A program made the translations under genes and the position numbers. From Microcystis panniformis FACHB-1757 (GTDB lineage: Bacteria > Cyanobacteriota > Cyanobacteriia > Cyanobacteriales > Microcystaceae): a stretch of 64,000 nucleotides of DNA. Shown here one piece after another: positions 50,506 to 60,317 of the stretch (the first letter of the stretch is position 1; each line of letters begins with the position of its first letter). The stretch lies in the NCBI RefSeq assembly GCF_001264245.1, contig NZ_CP011339.1, forward strand, positions 124,001 to 188,000, in the 5' to 3' direction. The notes beneath the pieces were generated by a model that searched no databases, was not told the DNA's origin, and saw nothing but the letters and a program-made list of their open reading frames with translations.

Positions 50506-53496
50506 TTAATGTCTCATCGCTTCTATTATTTTCATGGTTTCGACGCTGACAGTGCAGACTCGTTGTAATAAGTCAATTACTGTTTCTTTATAATCGACGA
50601 AGCGATAATTATTAAATCTTTCGGCGATGGTTTGATCTTTGGGTTTCTTTTCCTTATATTGATCTAATATCCATTCTAAGGCCGAACGATTACCGAGTTT
50701 ATATTCCCAAGCAATTTTGGGAATATCTTGTAGGAAAGTGATATCATCGAGGTTGATAGAATTTTTTTCTCGGTCGGCTTTTAGTTTAGTTTTTGGTTTG
50801 AGGTTATTATTAGTATCAATGCGAGTTAGTGGGTAGGGTGCGACGGTTTCATAGTTGATGTGTAATTCCATTAGTTTGCTTCCCCATTCTACCCATTGAG
50901 AGAAGTTATCATAAAAGGGAAGTCGGGGAAATTCTCGCTTGAGATTTAATTCGTATTTACTGCGATATTCCGGGTAGTGAAGGACTGCATAAGTGTAGTG
51001 GAAGATATCGAGTTTGGTGATGGTTTTATCGTTGTAATGTTTTTGGAATTGTTGCAATCCCCAATCGGTGATATTATCGATGCGGTTTCCTTCTTTCTCG
51101 TAGTAGTAGAGGGGGAGACATTGAGTTTTTTCAAGTGTATCTAAACCAATTAATAAATCACAGGAAAGACAATGAAAAGGCTTGCTTGAACTAATGCCAG
51201 AAAAAGCTATTATCTTATTAAAAGACTTTAGATCTAATGAAAACATCTCGTAATGGTTTTCTGTCAATCGATGATTAAATAATTTTTCTGTGTATTGAAA
51301 TTGCTTAAAATAAGGTCTATATAGAGATAATTGAATTAAATTATCATCGAAATCAGACTTTATTCGAGATTTCCAGAAATTCTCTAAAGAAGAACTCCAC
51401 TTTATTGAAAAGTCTTGTAATTGATTTTCAACAGAGTAATTGTATTTTTCAATGAAAAAACTAATCTTATTTATTAAACTCTCTTTGAGAGAATCATATA
51501 CCCACTCATCTCGATTGGTTACTACACCCAATGAAAACAACTTAAACACAGCTTTCTCAGACTTGCCACTTTTGACATCCTTATCAATCAAGGGTAGCAG
51601 TTGATAAAAGTCATTATCTGATTGATTGAGCCAATTATGTTTTTTATCTGGGATGATATGCTCAAAATCAAGCTGATTAAGTTTTGTCGATGACAAAAAC
51701 TCTAATTTTTGCGCTGCTGTATCCAATTCAGGACGGCGAGTATATAAAATTCGACAAGGAAGATTATTACTTTCTCGCTTCACCATTAAACTAATCGCCA
51801 CCCCCGTCTGAATACCGAAAACATTATGAGTTGTCCCTGAAAGTTTAGGATTTTTCCTGACATTACCACCTAAATCAATGATATAAATTTCACTAAACTC
51901 ATTCTCTACTACTTTTCTAAATCCATCATAAGCCAACGCATCGATAAAAGAAGAGTTAGTAATAAACGCTATTATACCATTTTTATTTAATCGATCCGAA
52001 GCCCAACGAATAAAACGAGTGTACATATCATAGACGACAATTTGATTCTGTGCCTTACCTTCTTTGACATAACTATATTTAATGCGCTTGTCAATCTCTT
52101 CATAACTTCGATTTGCATTACCTTGATTAAAATTATCCTGCTTGGCATTATAAGGAGGATTACCAATAATTACAGAAATATTGCGGTCATTTTGATTTTG
52201 AATGCGTTGGGTATTCTCCACCGACATGGCAAATAAATCCATCTGCTTGAGATGAAAAGCAGCATGGTCCAGGGTATCCACAAAACAGATATGCTCAAAC
52301 TCCTCATACTCACCCATCTTCTGCTTGTAGGTGAACTCAATATTCAAATTCGCAATATAATAAGGCAGAATTGCCACCTCGTTACAGTGCATCTCATGCT
52401 TATACTTGTACCGTAACTTATCCTTCGGTAAATACTCAATCAACTCCGTTATAAAAGTTCCTGTCCCCGTCGCCGGATCTAAAATTTCTACTCCTGGATC
52501 CGCCAACAACTTACCAAAATGCTTGTGGACTAAATAATCGACACTTTCAATCATAAAACGGACAATTTCATTGGGTGTATAGACAATTCCCAACCGGTCC
52601 GCCGCTTTCGGATTGTATGCTTTATAAAAATTCTCATAAATCGCCTTGAGAAACTTCTGCTTCTCGTGGTGGTTATAAATATTCGCCGCCGTCCGCCGAA
52701 TTACTGCATAATAACGTTCAATAGTCCCTAAAGTATTGCGCTTAGTATTACCAGTAAAGAAAGTTTCAATCACTCCCTGTAATTCCCTAGCGATATTATT
52801 TTCCCGGTGAAACTGGGACTCATTAAAAATATTGATAAAAATATCCTCTGTCAGAATATGCTGAATAATCATCTCTCGCACATCTTCCAGACTAATTTCT
52901 GGATTGATTGACTTGCGACAAATCTCTAAAAATTTGTCCCGCGCTGTCACAAAATTCCGATTCGTCTCCGACTGTCGCGCAATTAAACCCCGCAACGCTT
53001 CTAAAATTGTTGGTAAATCTTCCTTAAAACTATCAATTGCCTCTCGAAAATCCTCAACCTCCGGACGTACATAATTGATAAAAGCATTAATAATCCCATC
53101 CAAAGCCTCATCATCGCGCATGGAGACGCGCAGTCTTTCCTCTCCTCCTTGAATTAAAACCGCCGTCTGGGAATCTTCAAATAAAATATTGTCATTGGGG
53201 TAGCCTTTCGCCAACTTCTTCTCAATTTCTTCATCTAAATTATCGTATTGATCCTTACTTTCCCAATATCCCCAATCTAACCGTAAAGCATCCTTTACCG
53301 TCCCGTCAGGATAGACAACTTTTCCCGACTTAGTGCGATAATCCAACTCCGGAATTAACAAAAAATCCCGCGCCTTGCAATAGTCATTTAATAAATTCTG
53401 AAAAGCGACTCTAATCGAAGTTTCCTTGCGACTGCCGCCATATTGGACAATCTTCTCAACTTCCGCCTGATACTGGCTGATTAATAATCTAGACAT
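50506..53496 (-). CDS. Type ISP/IIG-like restriction-modification protein
   Basis: 996 residues. N-terminal nuclease-like segment (LRLDWGYWESKDQYD, a D...ExK pattern), a helical linker, an N6-adenine methyltransferase with SAM motif EILDPATGTGTFITELIEYL (about 340) and catalytic NPPY (about 455), then a target-recognition region. No helicase (DEAD) motifs, so it is shorter than LlaBIII-type ISP enzymes and closer to single-chain IIG architecture. Methylates and cleaves at one recognition site; specificity not deducible. No separate R, M or S gene nearby. Confidence 0.8.
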   Translation of the reverse strand: MSRLLISQYQAEVEKIVQYGGSRKETSIRVAFQNLLNDYCKARDFLLIPELDYRTKSGKVVYPDGTVKDALRLDWGYWESKDQYDNLDEEIEKKLAKGYPNDNILFEDSQTAVLIQGGEERLRVSMRDDEALDGIINAFINYVRPEVEDFREAIDSFKEDLPTILEALRGLIARQSETNRNFVTARDKFLEICRKSINPEISLEDVREMIIQHILTEDIFINIFNESQFHRENNIARELQGVIETFFTGNTKRNTLGTIERYYAVIRRTAANIYNHHEKQKFLKAIYENFYKAYNPKAADRLGIVYTPNEIVRFMIESVDYLVHKHFGKLLADPGVEILDPATGTGTFITELIEYLPKDKLRYKYKHEMHCNEVAILPYYIANLNIEFTYKQKMGEYEEFEHICFVDTLDHAAFHLKQMDLFAMSVENTQRIQNQNDRNISVIIGNPPYNAKQDNFNQGNANRSYEEIDKRIKYSYVKEGKAQNQIVVYDMYTRFIRWASDRLNKNGIIAFITNSSFIDALAYDGFRKVVENEFSEIYIIDLGGNVRKNPKLSGTTHNVFGIQTGVAISLMVKRESNNLPCRILYTRRPELDTAAQKLEFLSSTKLNQLDFEHIIPDKKHNWLNQSDNDFYQLLPLIDKDVKSGKSEKAVFKLFSLGVVTNRDEWVYDSLKESLINKISFFIEKYNYSVENQLQDFSIKWSSSLENFWKSRIKSDFDDNLIQLSLYRPYFKQFQYTEKLFNHRLTENHYEMFSLDLKSFNKIIAFSGISSSKPFHCLSCDLLIGLDTLEKTQCLPLYYYEKEGNRIDNITDWGLQQFQKHYNDKTITKLDIFHYTYAVLHYPEYRSKYELNLKREFPRLPFYDNFSQWVEWGSKLMELHINYETVAPYPLTRIDTNNNLKPKTKLKADREKNSINLDDITFLQDIPKIAWEYKLGNRSALEWILDQYKEKKPKDQTIAERFNNYRFVDYKETVIDLLQRVCTVSVETMKIIEAMRH

Positions 53497-53559
53497 GGGC
53501 TTAGAGGAGGTAAATAAGTAGTTATAATCAAAGAGAAGATAGATTTTGGACTCTGATCC

Positions 53560-53955
53560 CCTGCCCCCCTTATTAAGGGGGGTGCCGATAGGCGGGGGGA
53601 TCTACCCTTATTAAGGGGGGTGCCGATAGGCGGGGGGATCTACCCTTATTAAGGGGGGTGCCGATAGGCGGGGGGATCTACCCTTATTAAGGGGGGTGCC
53701 GATAGGCGGGGGGATCTACCCTTATTAAGGGGGGTGCCGATAGGCGGGGGGATCTACCCTTATTAAGGGGGGTGCCGATAGGCGGGGGGATCTACCCTTA
53801 TTAAGGGGGGTGCCGATAGGCGGGGGGATCTACCCTTGATAAGGGGGGGTGCCGATAGGCGGGGGGATCTACCCTTGATAAGGGGGGTGCCGATAGGCGG
53901 GGGGATCTACCCTTGATAAGGGGGGTGCCGATAGGCGGGGGGATCTACCCTTGAT
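53560..53955. repeat. 38-bp tandem repeat array, ten copies
   Basis: Unit made of TACCCTTATTAAGGGGGG and TGCCGATAGGCGGGGGGATC, period 38 (TGCCG at 53583, 53621, 53659 and so on); the last three units have TTGATAAGG for TTATTAAGG and one has an extra G. It matches the 37-bp array at 39110-39285 in opposite orientation. No spacers, so not CRISPR. Lies just upstream of the restriction gene. Confidence 0.9.
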
Positions 53956-53964
53956 TGTCTTTAA

Positions 53965-54038
53965 TCGGGATGACAGGATTCGAACCTGCGGCCCCTTCGT
54001 CCCGAACGAAGTGCGCTACCAAGCTGCGCTACATCCCG
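53965..54038 (-). tRNA. tRNA-Pro (anticodon CGG)
   Basis: On the minus strand: acceptor CGGGATG/CATCCCG, D-arm GCGCAGCTTGGTAGCGC, anticodon stem CTTCG/CGAAG with loop TTCGGGA (anticodon CGG), T-arm GCAGGTTCGAATCCTGT-like, discriminator A. All four helices pair. CCA is not encoded. Reads CCG codons. Confidence 0.95.
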
Positions 54039-54139
54039 AAAATTTTCAGCTAAATCATCATAGCATATTCGGCCTTGAGTGGGTCGAGACTTGCTAGGAT
54101 ATTACAGATATAGGCAAAAATTATCGGAGTAGTTCAGGC

Positions 54140-55015
54140 GTGACGGTCAAACCAGAGTGGTTACGGGTAAAAGCACCGCAATGGCAGCGAGTCGGCAGTG
54201 TTAAGGAGGTTTTACGCGATTTAGGCTTAAATACCGTTTGTGAGGAGGCTTCCTGTCCCAATATCGGCGAATGTTTCCACGCAGGGACGGCTACCTTTTT
54301 AATTATGGGTCCTGCTTGCACTCGCGCCTGTCCTTACTGTGATATAGATTTTGAGAAAAAACCCCAACCTTTAGACTCCACGGAACCCCTGCGACTAGCG
54401 GCAGCCGTGCAACGTCTCGATCTTAATCATGTAGTGATCACTTCTGTCAATCGCGATGATTTGGCTGATGGGGGTGCTAGTCAATTTGTCCGTTGTATCG
54501 AGGAAATTCGCCGCATTTCCCCAAAAACCACCATCGAAGTGCTGATTCCCGATCTTTGTGGCAATTGGCAGGCTTTAGCTTTAATTCTTGCCGCTAAACC
54601 TGAAGTTTTAAACCACAATACCGAAACTGTCCCCCGTCTCTATCGTCGCGTGCGTCCCCAGGGTGATTACCAGCGTTCTCTAGAATTATTGCAGCGCGCT
54701 CGCGCCATTGTTCCCGCTACCTACACAAAATCGGGCATTATGGTGGGATTGGGGGAAACCGACGAGGAAGTGCGGCAAGTGATGGGCGATTTAAGGGCCG
54801 TCGATTGTGATATTCTCACCATCGGGCAGTATCTGCAACCATCGCCAAAACATCTCGGTGTGCAGGAATTTATTACCCCTGAACAGTTCCAAGCTTGGCG
54901 CGAATACGGTGAGTCCCTGGGATTTTTACAAATTGTTGCGAGTCCCTTGACAAGAAGCTCTTATCATGCTGAACAAGTCAGAGCCTTGATGAATTTGTAC
55001 CCGCGAGAGTCTTGA
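54140..55015 (+). CDS. lipA: Lipoyl synthase
   Basis: 291 residues from GTG. Auxiliary cluster motif [12 protein letters not shown] and radical-SAM motif [12 protein letters not shown], then [15 protein letters not shown] and [16 protein letters not shown]. Inserts two sulfurs into octanoyl chains on lipoyl domains. The 3' end overlaps the convergent rdgB gene by 38 bases, unusual but both C-termini look natural. Confidence 0.93.
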   Translation: MTVKPEWLRVKAPQWQRVGSVKEVLRDLGLNTVCEEASCPNIGECFHAGTATFLIMGPACTRACPYCDIDFEKKPQPLDSTEPLRLAAAVQRLDLNHVVITSVNRDDLADGGASQFVRCIEEIRRISPKTTIEVLIPDLCGNWQALALILAAKPEVLNHNTETVPRLYRRVRPQGDYQRSLELLQRARAIVPATYTKSGIMVGLGETDEEVRQVMGDLRAVDCDILTIGQYLQPSPKHLGVQEFITPEQFQAWREYGESLGFLQIVASPLTRSSYHAEQVRALMNLYPRES

Positions 55016-55571
55016 GATGGGGCAGCAATTGCTGAAAAGCTCGTCCTCGGTGGCTAATTTTTCTTTTTAATTCGGGAGACATTTCCGCAAAGGTTAAAGC
55101 GTATTCGGGAACATAAAAAATCGGATCGTAACCAAAACCACCTTTACCCCTAGGACTGGTGAGAATTTCTCCCGTACAGATTCCTGTGGCGCTCAAGGCA
55201 ATCTCACCATCGGGACGTGCGATCGCAATTACACAGACAAAACGGGCCGAACGATCTTGATTATCTCCTAATTCTCTGACGAGGCGATCGATTCTTTCTC
55301 GATCATTTTTACCATAGCGGGCCGAGTAAATCCCCGGGGCATTTCCTAACCCGGTTACTTCCAATCCCGAATCATCAGCGATCGACCATTCTCCCAATGT
55401 TAGGGCAATTTGAGCAGCTTTTAAATAGGCATTTTCGGCAAAAGTCGCCCCGGTTTCCTCTATCTCTAAATCATCGGGTTTTAACTGCAATTCTAGGTCG
55501 ATATCGGTTAAGTATTCCCCTATCTCTGCTAATTTACCCGGGTTACTCGTGGCTAGAATTAATTTTTTCAT
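54978..55571 (-). CDS. rdgB: XTP/dITP diphosphatase (RdgB/HAM1)
   Basis: 197 residues: [38 protein letters not shown] and [16 protein letters not shown] are the HAM1 motifs (substrate base binding, metal-binding Asp, and the FGYDP loop). Removes non-canonical purine nucleoside triphosphates such as ITP and XTP. Convergent with lipA. Confidence 0.92.
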   Translation of the reverse strand: MKKLILATSNPGKLAEIGEYLTDIDLELQLKPDDLEIEETGATFAENAYLKAAQIALTLGEWSIADDSGLEVTGLGNAPGIYSARYGKNDRERIDRLVRELGDNQDRSARFVCVIAIARPDGEIALSATGICTGEILTSPRGKGGFGYDPIFYVPEYALTFAEMSPELKRKISHRGRAFQQLLPHLKTLAGTNSSRL

Positions 55572-55615
55572 CGAAAATAATCGGTTGGAAACCCCGGCCT
55601 AAAAGGACGGCTTGA

Positions 55616-56046
55616 CGTTGAGAATATTTCACTATACACTAAAGCCACAGTGAAAACTTTTAACTCCCTGACTGCTTTGGATCGGACGGACATTTCCCCC
55701 TGATTATTGCCAGGATTAAAGTTAAGAATGGGTTCCTTAAAATTCCCATTGACTGAAAGACTCAAAGACAAACAGATCAAGGAATTACAAATACATCCAA
55801 AATACTCGGCTCGCTGGTTTGACAGCAATTGTCTTTTTGAAAAAATTTTCACCACCAGAGATGAAAGAGGTTTCCTTCCCCACACCCCACACCCCACACC
55901 CCACTCCCTACACCCCACTTCCCCACTTCCCAATTCATAATTCCCACTTCCCCACTCCCCACTCCCCAATTCATAATTCATAATTCATAATTCATAATTC
56001 CCATCTCCCCACCCCCCCCACACCCCACTTCCCCATCACCTCATCC
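55616..56046. other. Repeat-rich region upstream of moaE
   Basis: No gene recognised. Contains CACACCCC and CACTTCCC repeats and (AATTCAT)n repeats (55965-56000), and a block matching 11965-12010 in reverse orientation. The ORFs crossing it are low-complexity. Confidence 0.5.
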
Positions 56047-56490
56047 ATGACACCAGATAGTTTTCGCGTCAGTTTTGCTCCCTTATCTTTGCCGGAAGTA
56101 TATCAATTAGCCGACGATGGGGCTAATGGTGCTGTTGTACTAATGAGTGGCACTGTACGGGAGCAAACCGACGGTAAACCGGTTATTTGTCTTGATTATC
56201 AGGCCTACGAACCCATGGCGATCGAGGTTTTCCGGCAAATTGCCGGGCAAATTCGGCAAACCTGGCCTGATACCAATCGAGTTGTCATTCACCATCGCAC
56301 CGGTAAGCTACAAATCGGGGAAATTAGCGTCTTAGTAGCGGTGGGTTGTCCCCATCGAGGGGAAGCTTTCGCAGCCTGTCGTTATGCTATTGATACTCTC
56401 AAGCATAATGCCCCCATCTGGAAAAAAGAATACTGGTCTGATGGTTCTAGTCAATGGGTTAGTATTGGCGCTTGTGAAACGGAGTGTTAG
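56047..56490 (+). CDS. moaE: Molybdopterin synthase catalytic subunit
   Basis: 147 residues: GAVVLMSGTVREQTDGKPV, YQAYEPMAIEVFRQIAGQI, VVIHHRTGKLQIGEISVLVA and TLKHNAPIWKKEYW are the MoaE blocks, with the Lys residues (LKHNAPIWKKE) that form the active site. Forms the 2:2 complex with MoaD to make molybdopterin. Short repeats precede the start. Confidence 0.9.
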   Translation: MTPDSFRVSFAPLSLPEVYQLADDGANGAVVLMSGTVREQTDGKPVICLDYQAYEPMAIEVFRQIAGQIRQTWPDTNRVVIHHRTGKLQIGEISVLVAVGCPHRGEAFAACRYAIDTLKHNAPIWKKEYWSDGSSQWVSIGACETEC

Positions 56491-56492
56491 GT

Positions 56493-57566
56493 CTAATAAC
56501 GTAAAATCAAGGCGATTTTTTGGTAATCGTTCAAGGAGTCCTCCTCGACTAAAGCTACACGTCCTCCCTTGGCCAATACCGCTTCGATAATTTCATCCAC
56601 TGCATCATCGATTACCTCCGTACCACCGACGTTTTCCACCAGCACTAATTCACCGTTTTCGCTTAAAACTGCGGGTACATGGTAATTTTTCTCCACTAAT
56701 AACAATTTTCCTCGACCTTCCTGCGCTAAACGCCACACTTCTCCCAGGGTAGAGATAACTTTTTGAGCGCTGACTGCCGCATCCAAAGCTTGCAGAGCTT
56801 CAGTTTTTTGAGTCTGACGCACTGACTGCATAATCGGCAATACCTGTGGAATTAATTCTGACAGTGAGGTTTTGTCAAAATTGCCAGTTAAAGTGCCAAC
56901 AATTGCTGATGTGTACTGTGAAACTTCTTGAAAGAAGGAAATTTGACGAACCACTCCACCCACAATCAAAGGGGAAGAATCATCAATGTATTCACCCAGA
57001 GCATTATCTACCTGTTGGAAAAATCGTCGGATTCTATCGTCTAGATAACTGGTATCGGCATCAAAGGGCAGTGGTGCGGTGGCCCCCGGTCCGGTCATTT
57101 CTAAGGGAAAATTCTGATCGCGAATTTCTTCGAGAGTTTCTCCTGTAGCTGAGATTAAACGAGTAGAACCCTGACTTAGTAGTAACAGCCAATAGGGTTG
57201 TTCTCGATGTAATCCATAAACTAAATCCCGTGTAGCAAAGGTTTTATCGATGATAACTCTTGCCTGGACAGAAAAAGGCAGGTTATAAAGCTTGGCAATA
57301 TCCGGGCCAATGTAGAGAGCTAATCCATCTAGAGTATAAGGATAATCTATTTCAGCCACTAGATTATCGAGGCGATCGAACAAAGGTTCGATTTCACGTT
57401 TAGAGAATTCTTCCGATAATCGGCGCTTTGCTTCATCGACCAAATTTTTAACGAGAATAGGGTCTTGTTTGTTATCCGGTGAGGTGCGATGGGTGGGTAA
57501 GAGAATGGAAAGGGCGGGTATTTGAGTTAGGGATTGTAGTTTCTTAAGTTCTTGACGAGTAATCAT
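56493..57566 (-). CDS. baeRF3-like (release-factor-related) protein
   Basis: 357 residues. N-terminal PALSILLPTHRTSPDNKQDP and the C-terminal LLVEKNYHVPAVLSE... AVLAKGGRVALVEEDSL correspond to the bacterial archaeo-eukaryotic release factor (baeRF) family 3 layout: an N-terminal domain, a middle RNase-E-like fold (WLLLLSQGSTRLISAT) and an L7Ae-like end. Proposed to act on stalled ribosomes; experimental data are few. Its start is preceded by a clean AT-rich leader (57567-57825). Confidence 0.65.
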   Translation of the reverse strand: MITRQELKKLQSLTQIPALSILLPTHRTSPDNKQDPILVKNLVDEAKRRLSEEFSKREIEPLFDRLDNLVAEIDYPYTLDGLALYIGPDIAKLYNLPFSVQARVIIDKTFATRDLVYGLHREQPYWLLLLSQGSTRLISATGETLEEIRDQNFPLEMTGPGATAPLPFDADTSYLDDRIRRFFQQVDNALGEYIDDSSPLIVGGVVRQISFFQEVSQYTSAIVGTLTGNFDKTSLSELIPQVLPIMQSVRQTQKTEALQALDAAVSAQKVISTLGEVWRLAQEGRGKLLLVEKNYHVPAVLSENGELVLVENVGGTEVIDDAVDEIIEAVLAKGGRVALVEEDSLNDYQKIALILRY

Positions 57567-57793
57567 TGACTTTCCCTTGATTTATAGGGTTAAGGGGCTA
57601 AAAATACTGGCTTTATCAAGATTTTACGATTTATTCAGTATTCAAGCTAACATTTTAGGGAAAAAATGTAATTATATCTAGAAAATTAAGAATTTATACT
57701 GAATTGCTTTGGTAGAGATTGAGGGAATTTTTAACCAGAAAATAGGAATATTATTGATTTATTGATCGTCCACCATCAGGACAGAAAATATTA

Positions 57794-57817
57794 AGGATGG
57801 GCTTATTTACCCATCCT
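57794..57817 (-). terminator. Hairpin at the end of the radical SAM gene
   Basis: AGGATGGG and CCCATCCT pair perfectly around an eight-base loop, nine bases beyond the stop of the leftward radical SAM gene, followed on that strand by TAATATTTTC. A probable terminator with a weak U-tract. Confidence 0.5.
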
Positions 57818-57825
57818 CGGAATAA

Positions 57826-59394
57826 TTAGGCCGCTATGGCGGTTTTTTCCGCTATTAATGCCTCTTGGCGTTGGAATTCGGCTAATTGTGCCGTAATTTC
57901 ATCCCGGACAATCTGACGGTATTCCAGGAAATGCTCGTTGTGGGCGCAGACAGTGATATAGTGTTCGGCATTGGCGGGATTATGGCGCAAAATACCGAAT
58001 AAATTCTGCCAGAATTTCCAGCGAGTGGAACGTTTAAAGCCCTGTCGCCAGATAATTACCCCTAGGGCATAGAGATCGGCCCGGCGAGGCAGTTTAAAGG
58101 CAGGTTTAGCTTTAGGTGCGCCTAATTTCAGGAAACAGCGATAGGTGCGATCGAGAAATACCTCCGGATCGTACAATGTCCAGAAGGCTTCAATATATTC
58201 TGTGGCAATATCTTCGATCGGCCGGGTGGGAACGAAATTCATCAGGGTACTTTGGTTAATGTCCTGTTTCCCCGTTAATCGTAGTCGTCCTTCTTTTTCC
58301 AAGCGAGTCCATAGAGCAGTATTGGGTAAAGCTTGTAACATTCCAAATAGAGCCGTGGGAATGGCTGCTTCTTCGACAAAATTAATGATGCGATCGGCCG
58401 CTCCTTTTTTCTCGCCATCAAAACCGATGATAAATCCCGCCATAGGGCGCAATCCAGCTTTAATAATCTTTTCTACCGTCTCGGTTAAAGAACTACGGGT
58501 ATTTTGGAATTTTTTGGTTAATTGTAAACTTTCTTCGTCGGGGGTTTCAATACCTAAAAAGACCGCATCAAAATAACAATCGACCATCATAGCCATTAAT
58601 TCGGGATCGGCGGCTAAATCCACCGACGCTTCCGTGTTAAACCGGAAAGGATACTGGTGTTCTTCTTGCCAAACCTTTAATTCTTTGAGGAGTAATTTAA
58701 CGTTGCGCTTGTTACCGATAAAATTATCATCCACCATGAACACGCCCCGGCGCCAACCTAATTCGTAGAGATAATCTAATTCTTTTAATAATTGTGCTGG
58801 GGTTTTGGTGCGGGGTTTACGACCGTAGAGAACGATAATATCGCAAAATTCGCACTGGAAGGGACAGCCCCGCGAAAACTGCACCGACATGGAATCATAA
58901 GCTTCAAAATCGAGCAGATCGTAGCGGGGGATCGGGGTAATTGTCACATCGGGTTTTTCTGTGGTGCGGAAAACACCCTTGGTTTCTCCTTTTGCCAATG
59001 CTTCCACAAACATCGGGATGGTGATTTCTCCCTCATCGAGAATCAGAAAATCGGCCTCAGCAACTTCATGGGGGATAGAAGTGGGATAGGGACCCCCCAC
59101 GGCCACCAGTTTACCCCGTTGCTTGGCTTCGTGAATTTGCTCGATTAAATCTTGACGTTGGACAATCATGCCGGAAAGAATCACTATTTCGGCCCAGTCC
59201 CATTCTGCTTCTGTCACCGCCCGAATATTGCGATCAACCAGTTTAAATTCCCATTCCTGCGGTAAAATCGCCGCCACCGTCACCATACCCAGGGGGGGAA
59301 GTAAGACTTTGCGATCAACTAATTCCAGAATTTTGTTATAAGACCAGAAAGTCGGCGGAAAAACGGGATAAATCAGTAAGGCGCGCATATTCAC
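57826..59394 (-). CDS. B12-binding-domain radical SAM protein
   Basis: 522 residues. N-terminal cobalamin-binding-type Rossmann domain (about 1-150, IVILSGMIVQRQDLIEQIHE), then the radical-SAM CxxxCxxC in RGCPFQCEFCDIIVLYG (about 185), TIM-barrel segments (GVFMVDDNFIGNKRNVKLL, MAGFIIGFDGEKKG) and a C-terminal DUF4070-like region. Such proteins methylate or rearrange unactivated carbons; the substrate here is unknown. The C-terminus ends in an Ala-rich tail. Confidence 0.85.
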   Translation of the reverse strand: MNMRALLIYPVFPPTFWSYNKILELVDRKVLLPPLGMVTVAAILPQEWEFKLVDRNIRAVTEAEWDWAEIVILSGMIVQRQDLIEQIHEAKQRGKLVAVGGPYPTSIPHEVAEADFLILDEGEITIPMFVEALAKGETKGVFRTTEKPDVTITPIPRYDLLDFEAYDSMSVQFSRGCPFQCEFCDIIVLYGRKPRTKTPAQLLKELDYLYELGWRRGVFMVDDNFIGNKRNVKLLLKELKVWQEEHQYPFRFNTEASVDLAADPELMAMMVDCYFDAVFLGIETPDEESLQLTKKFQNTRSSLTETVEKIIKAGLRPMAGFIIGFDGEKKGAADRIINFVEEAAIPTALFGMLQALPNTALWTRLEKEGRLRLTGKQDINQSTLMNFVPTRPIEDIATEYIEAFWTLYDPEVFLDRTYRCFLKLGAPKAKPAFKLPRRADLYALGVIIWRQGFKRSTRWKFWQNLFGILRHNPANAEHYITVCAHNEHFLEYRQIVRDEITAQLAEFQRQEALIAEKTAIAA

Positions 59395-59664
59395 TCCTCG
59401 CTCGATGGCGATCGATTCTTGACCTTTCGCTTGATTGTAATCTTTTTCGGTCAGGGATGGGAAAACGGTTATTTAGTCCTAGAACTAAGATCAGGCTTGA
59501 TTTTCGGCCGCCATTGCCCACCCTTGACCCTACCCCCATAAAAGTTTATGGTCAACATCAATAAAATTTATGTAAAGAAATGTTGCATAGTCTGAAAAGT
59601 TATGTTACATTAAATATCAAGCACTTGACTCAAACGCAATTTTCTTATAGGAAGGCAATTCACC

Positions 59665-59808
59665 ATGGATAAGCAAGAAAACAAACTCGGCTTCACCGCT
59701 TTCGCTGAAAACTGGAATGGTCGTTTAGCCATGCTCGGTTTCGTTATTGGCGTAGCTACGGAATACTTAACCCACAAAGGCATCCTTGCTCAATTGGGCC
59801 TAATGTAA
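59665..59808 (+). CDS. High-light-inducible protein (HLIP/SCP)
   Basis: 47 residues: a short N-terminus (MDKQENKLGFTAFAENW), then the chlorophyll a/b-binding-like helix ENWNGRLAMLGFVIGVATEY and a short tail. AGGAAGG lies nine bases before the ATG. HLIPs dimerise, bind chlorophyll and carotenoid, and protect photosystem assembly under stress. Single-helix length fits the HliA/B/C class. The AT-rich region 59530-59650 is its leader. Confidence 0.9.
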   Translation: MDKQENKLGFTAFAENWNGRLAMLGFVIGVATEYLTHKGILAQLGLM

Positions 59809-59856
59809 TTTCAGCCTCGATTGCTGTGCATCTACAATCATCTTGCATAAATTATC

Positions 59857-59895
59857 AAAAAAGGGAGGAGCATCGCTCTTTCCCTTTTTTAGTTG
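59857..59895 (+). terminator. Rho-independent terminator after the hli gene
   Basis: AAAAAAGGGA and TCCCTTTTTT pair around GGAGCATCGCTCTT, itself containing a GAGC/GCTC stem; the T-run follows. About 50 bases beyond the hli stop. Confidence 0.7.
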
Positions 59896-59973
59896 CAGGT
59901 TGGGGATGGGGGAGTGGGGTGATAGGGAAGTGGGGTGATAGGGAAGTGGGGAGTGGGGAGTGGGGAGTGGGGA

Positions 59974-60155
59974 GGGAGCATCTCACCTTTGCAATGAGCA
60001 TAAATACTTAGTAGAAAAATAGGCTTTTCGAGGGTAATTCTTGTTTTAATTCTCCATGTACGCGGTCTTTAAAAGCCTCTATTTCGTTCCAAGACACGAT
60101 TAAGAGTGGCTTTTAGGCTAAGTATAATTACTCATCGCGTAAGTGAGATGCTCCC
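59974..60155 (-). mobile_element. 182-bp MITE with 8-bp target duplication, copy 2
   Basis: Reverse complement of 21518-21699 with few differences and the same length. Flanked by perfect 8-bp direct repeats AGTGGGGA (59966-59973 and 60156-60163), inside a GAGTGGGG-rich tract. It lies about 160 bases upstream of gdhA. Confidence 0.9.
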
Positions 60156-60317
60156 AGTGGGGAGTGGGGTAGATGATGTGCCAGAAAATCTCTCAAGTAA
60201 CCTTGTTTGAGAACACTTGTCGGCAATTCCCGTCCATGGTTAATTAAGAAAAATAAACTGTAGCGAAATATACTGTTTTCCCGTGTTCTAATGGGGATAG
60301 ATAGGGGGAAAAAAATC

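Noticed and set aside
53560..53955. CRISPR array
   Set aside because: The units are contiguous tandem repeats with no unique spacers and no cas genes nearby; the same holds for 39110-39285 and 23933-24608.
55568..55981. 137-codon minus-strand ORF
   Set aside because: Made largely of low-complexity GSGEWGSG repeats and antisense to the leader region of moaE; no homology recognised.
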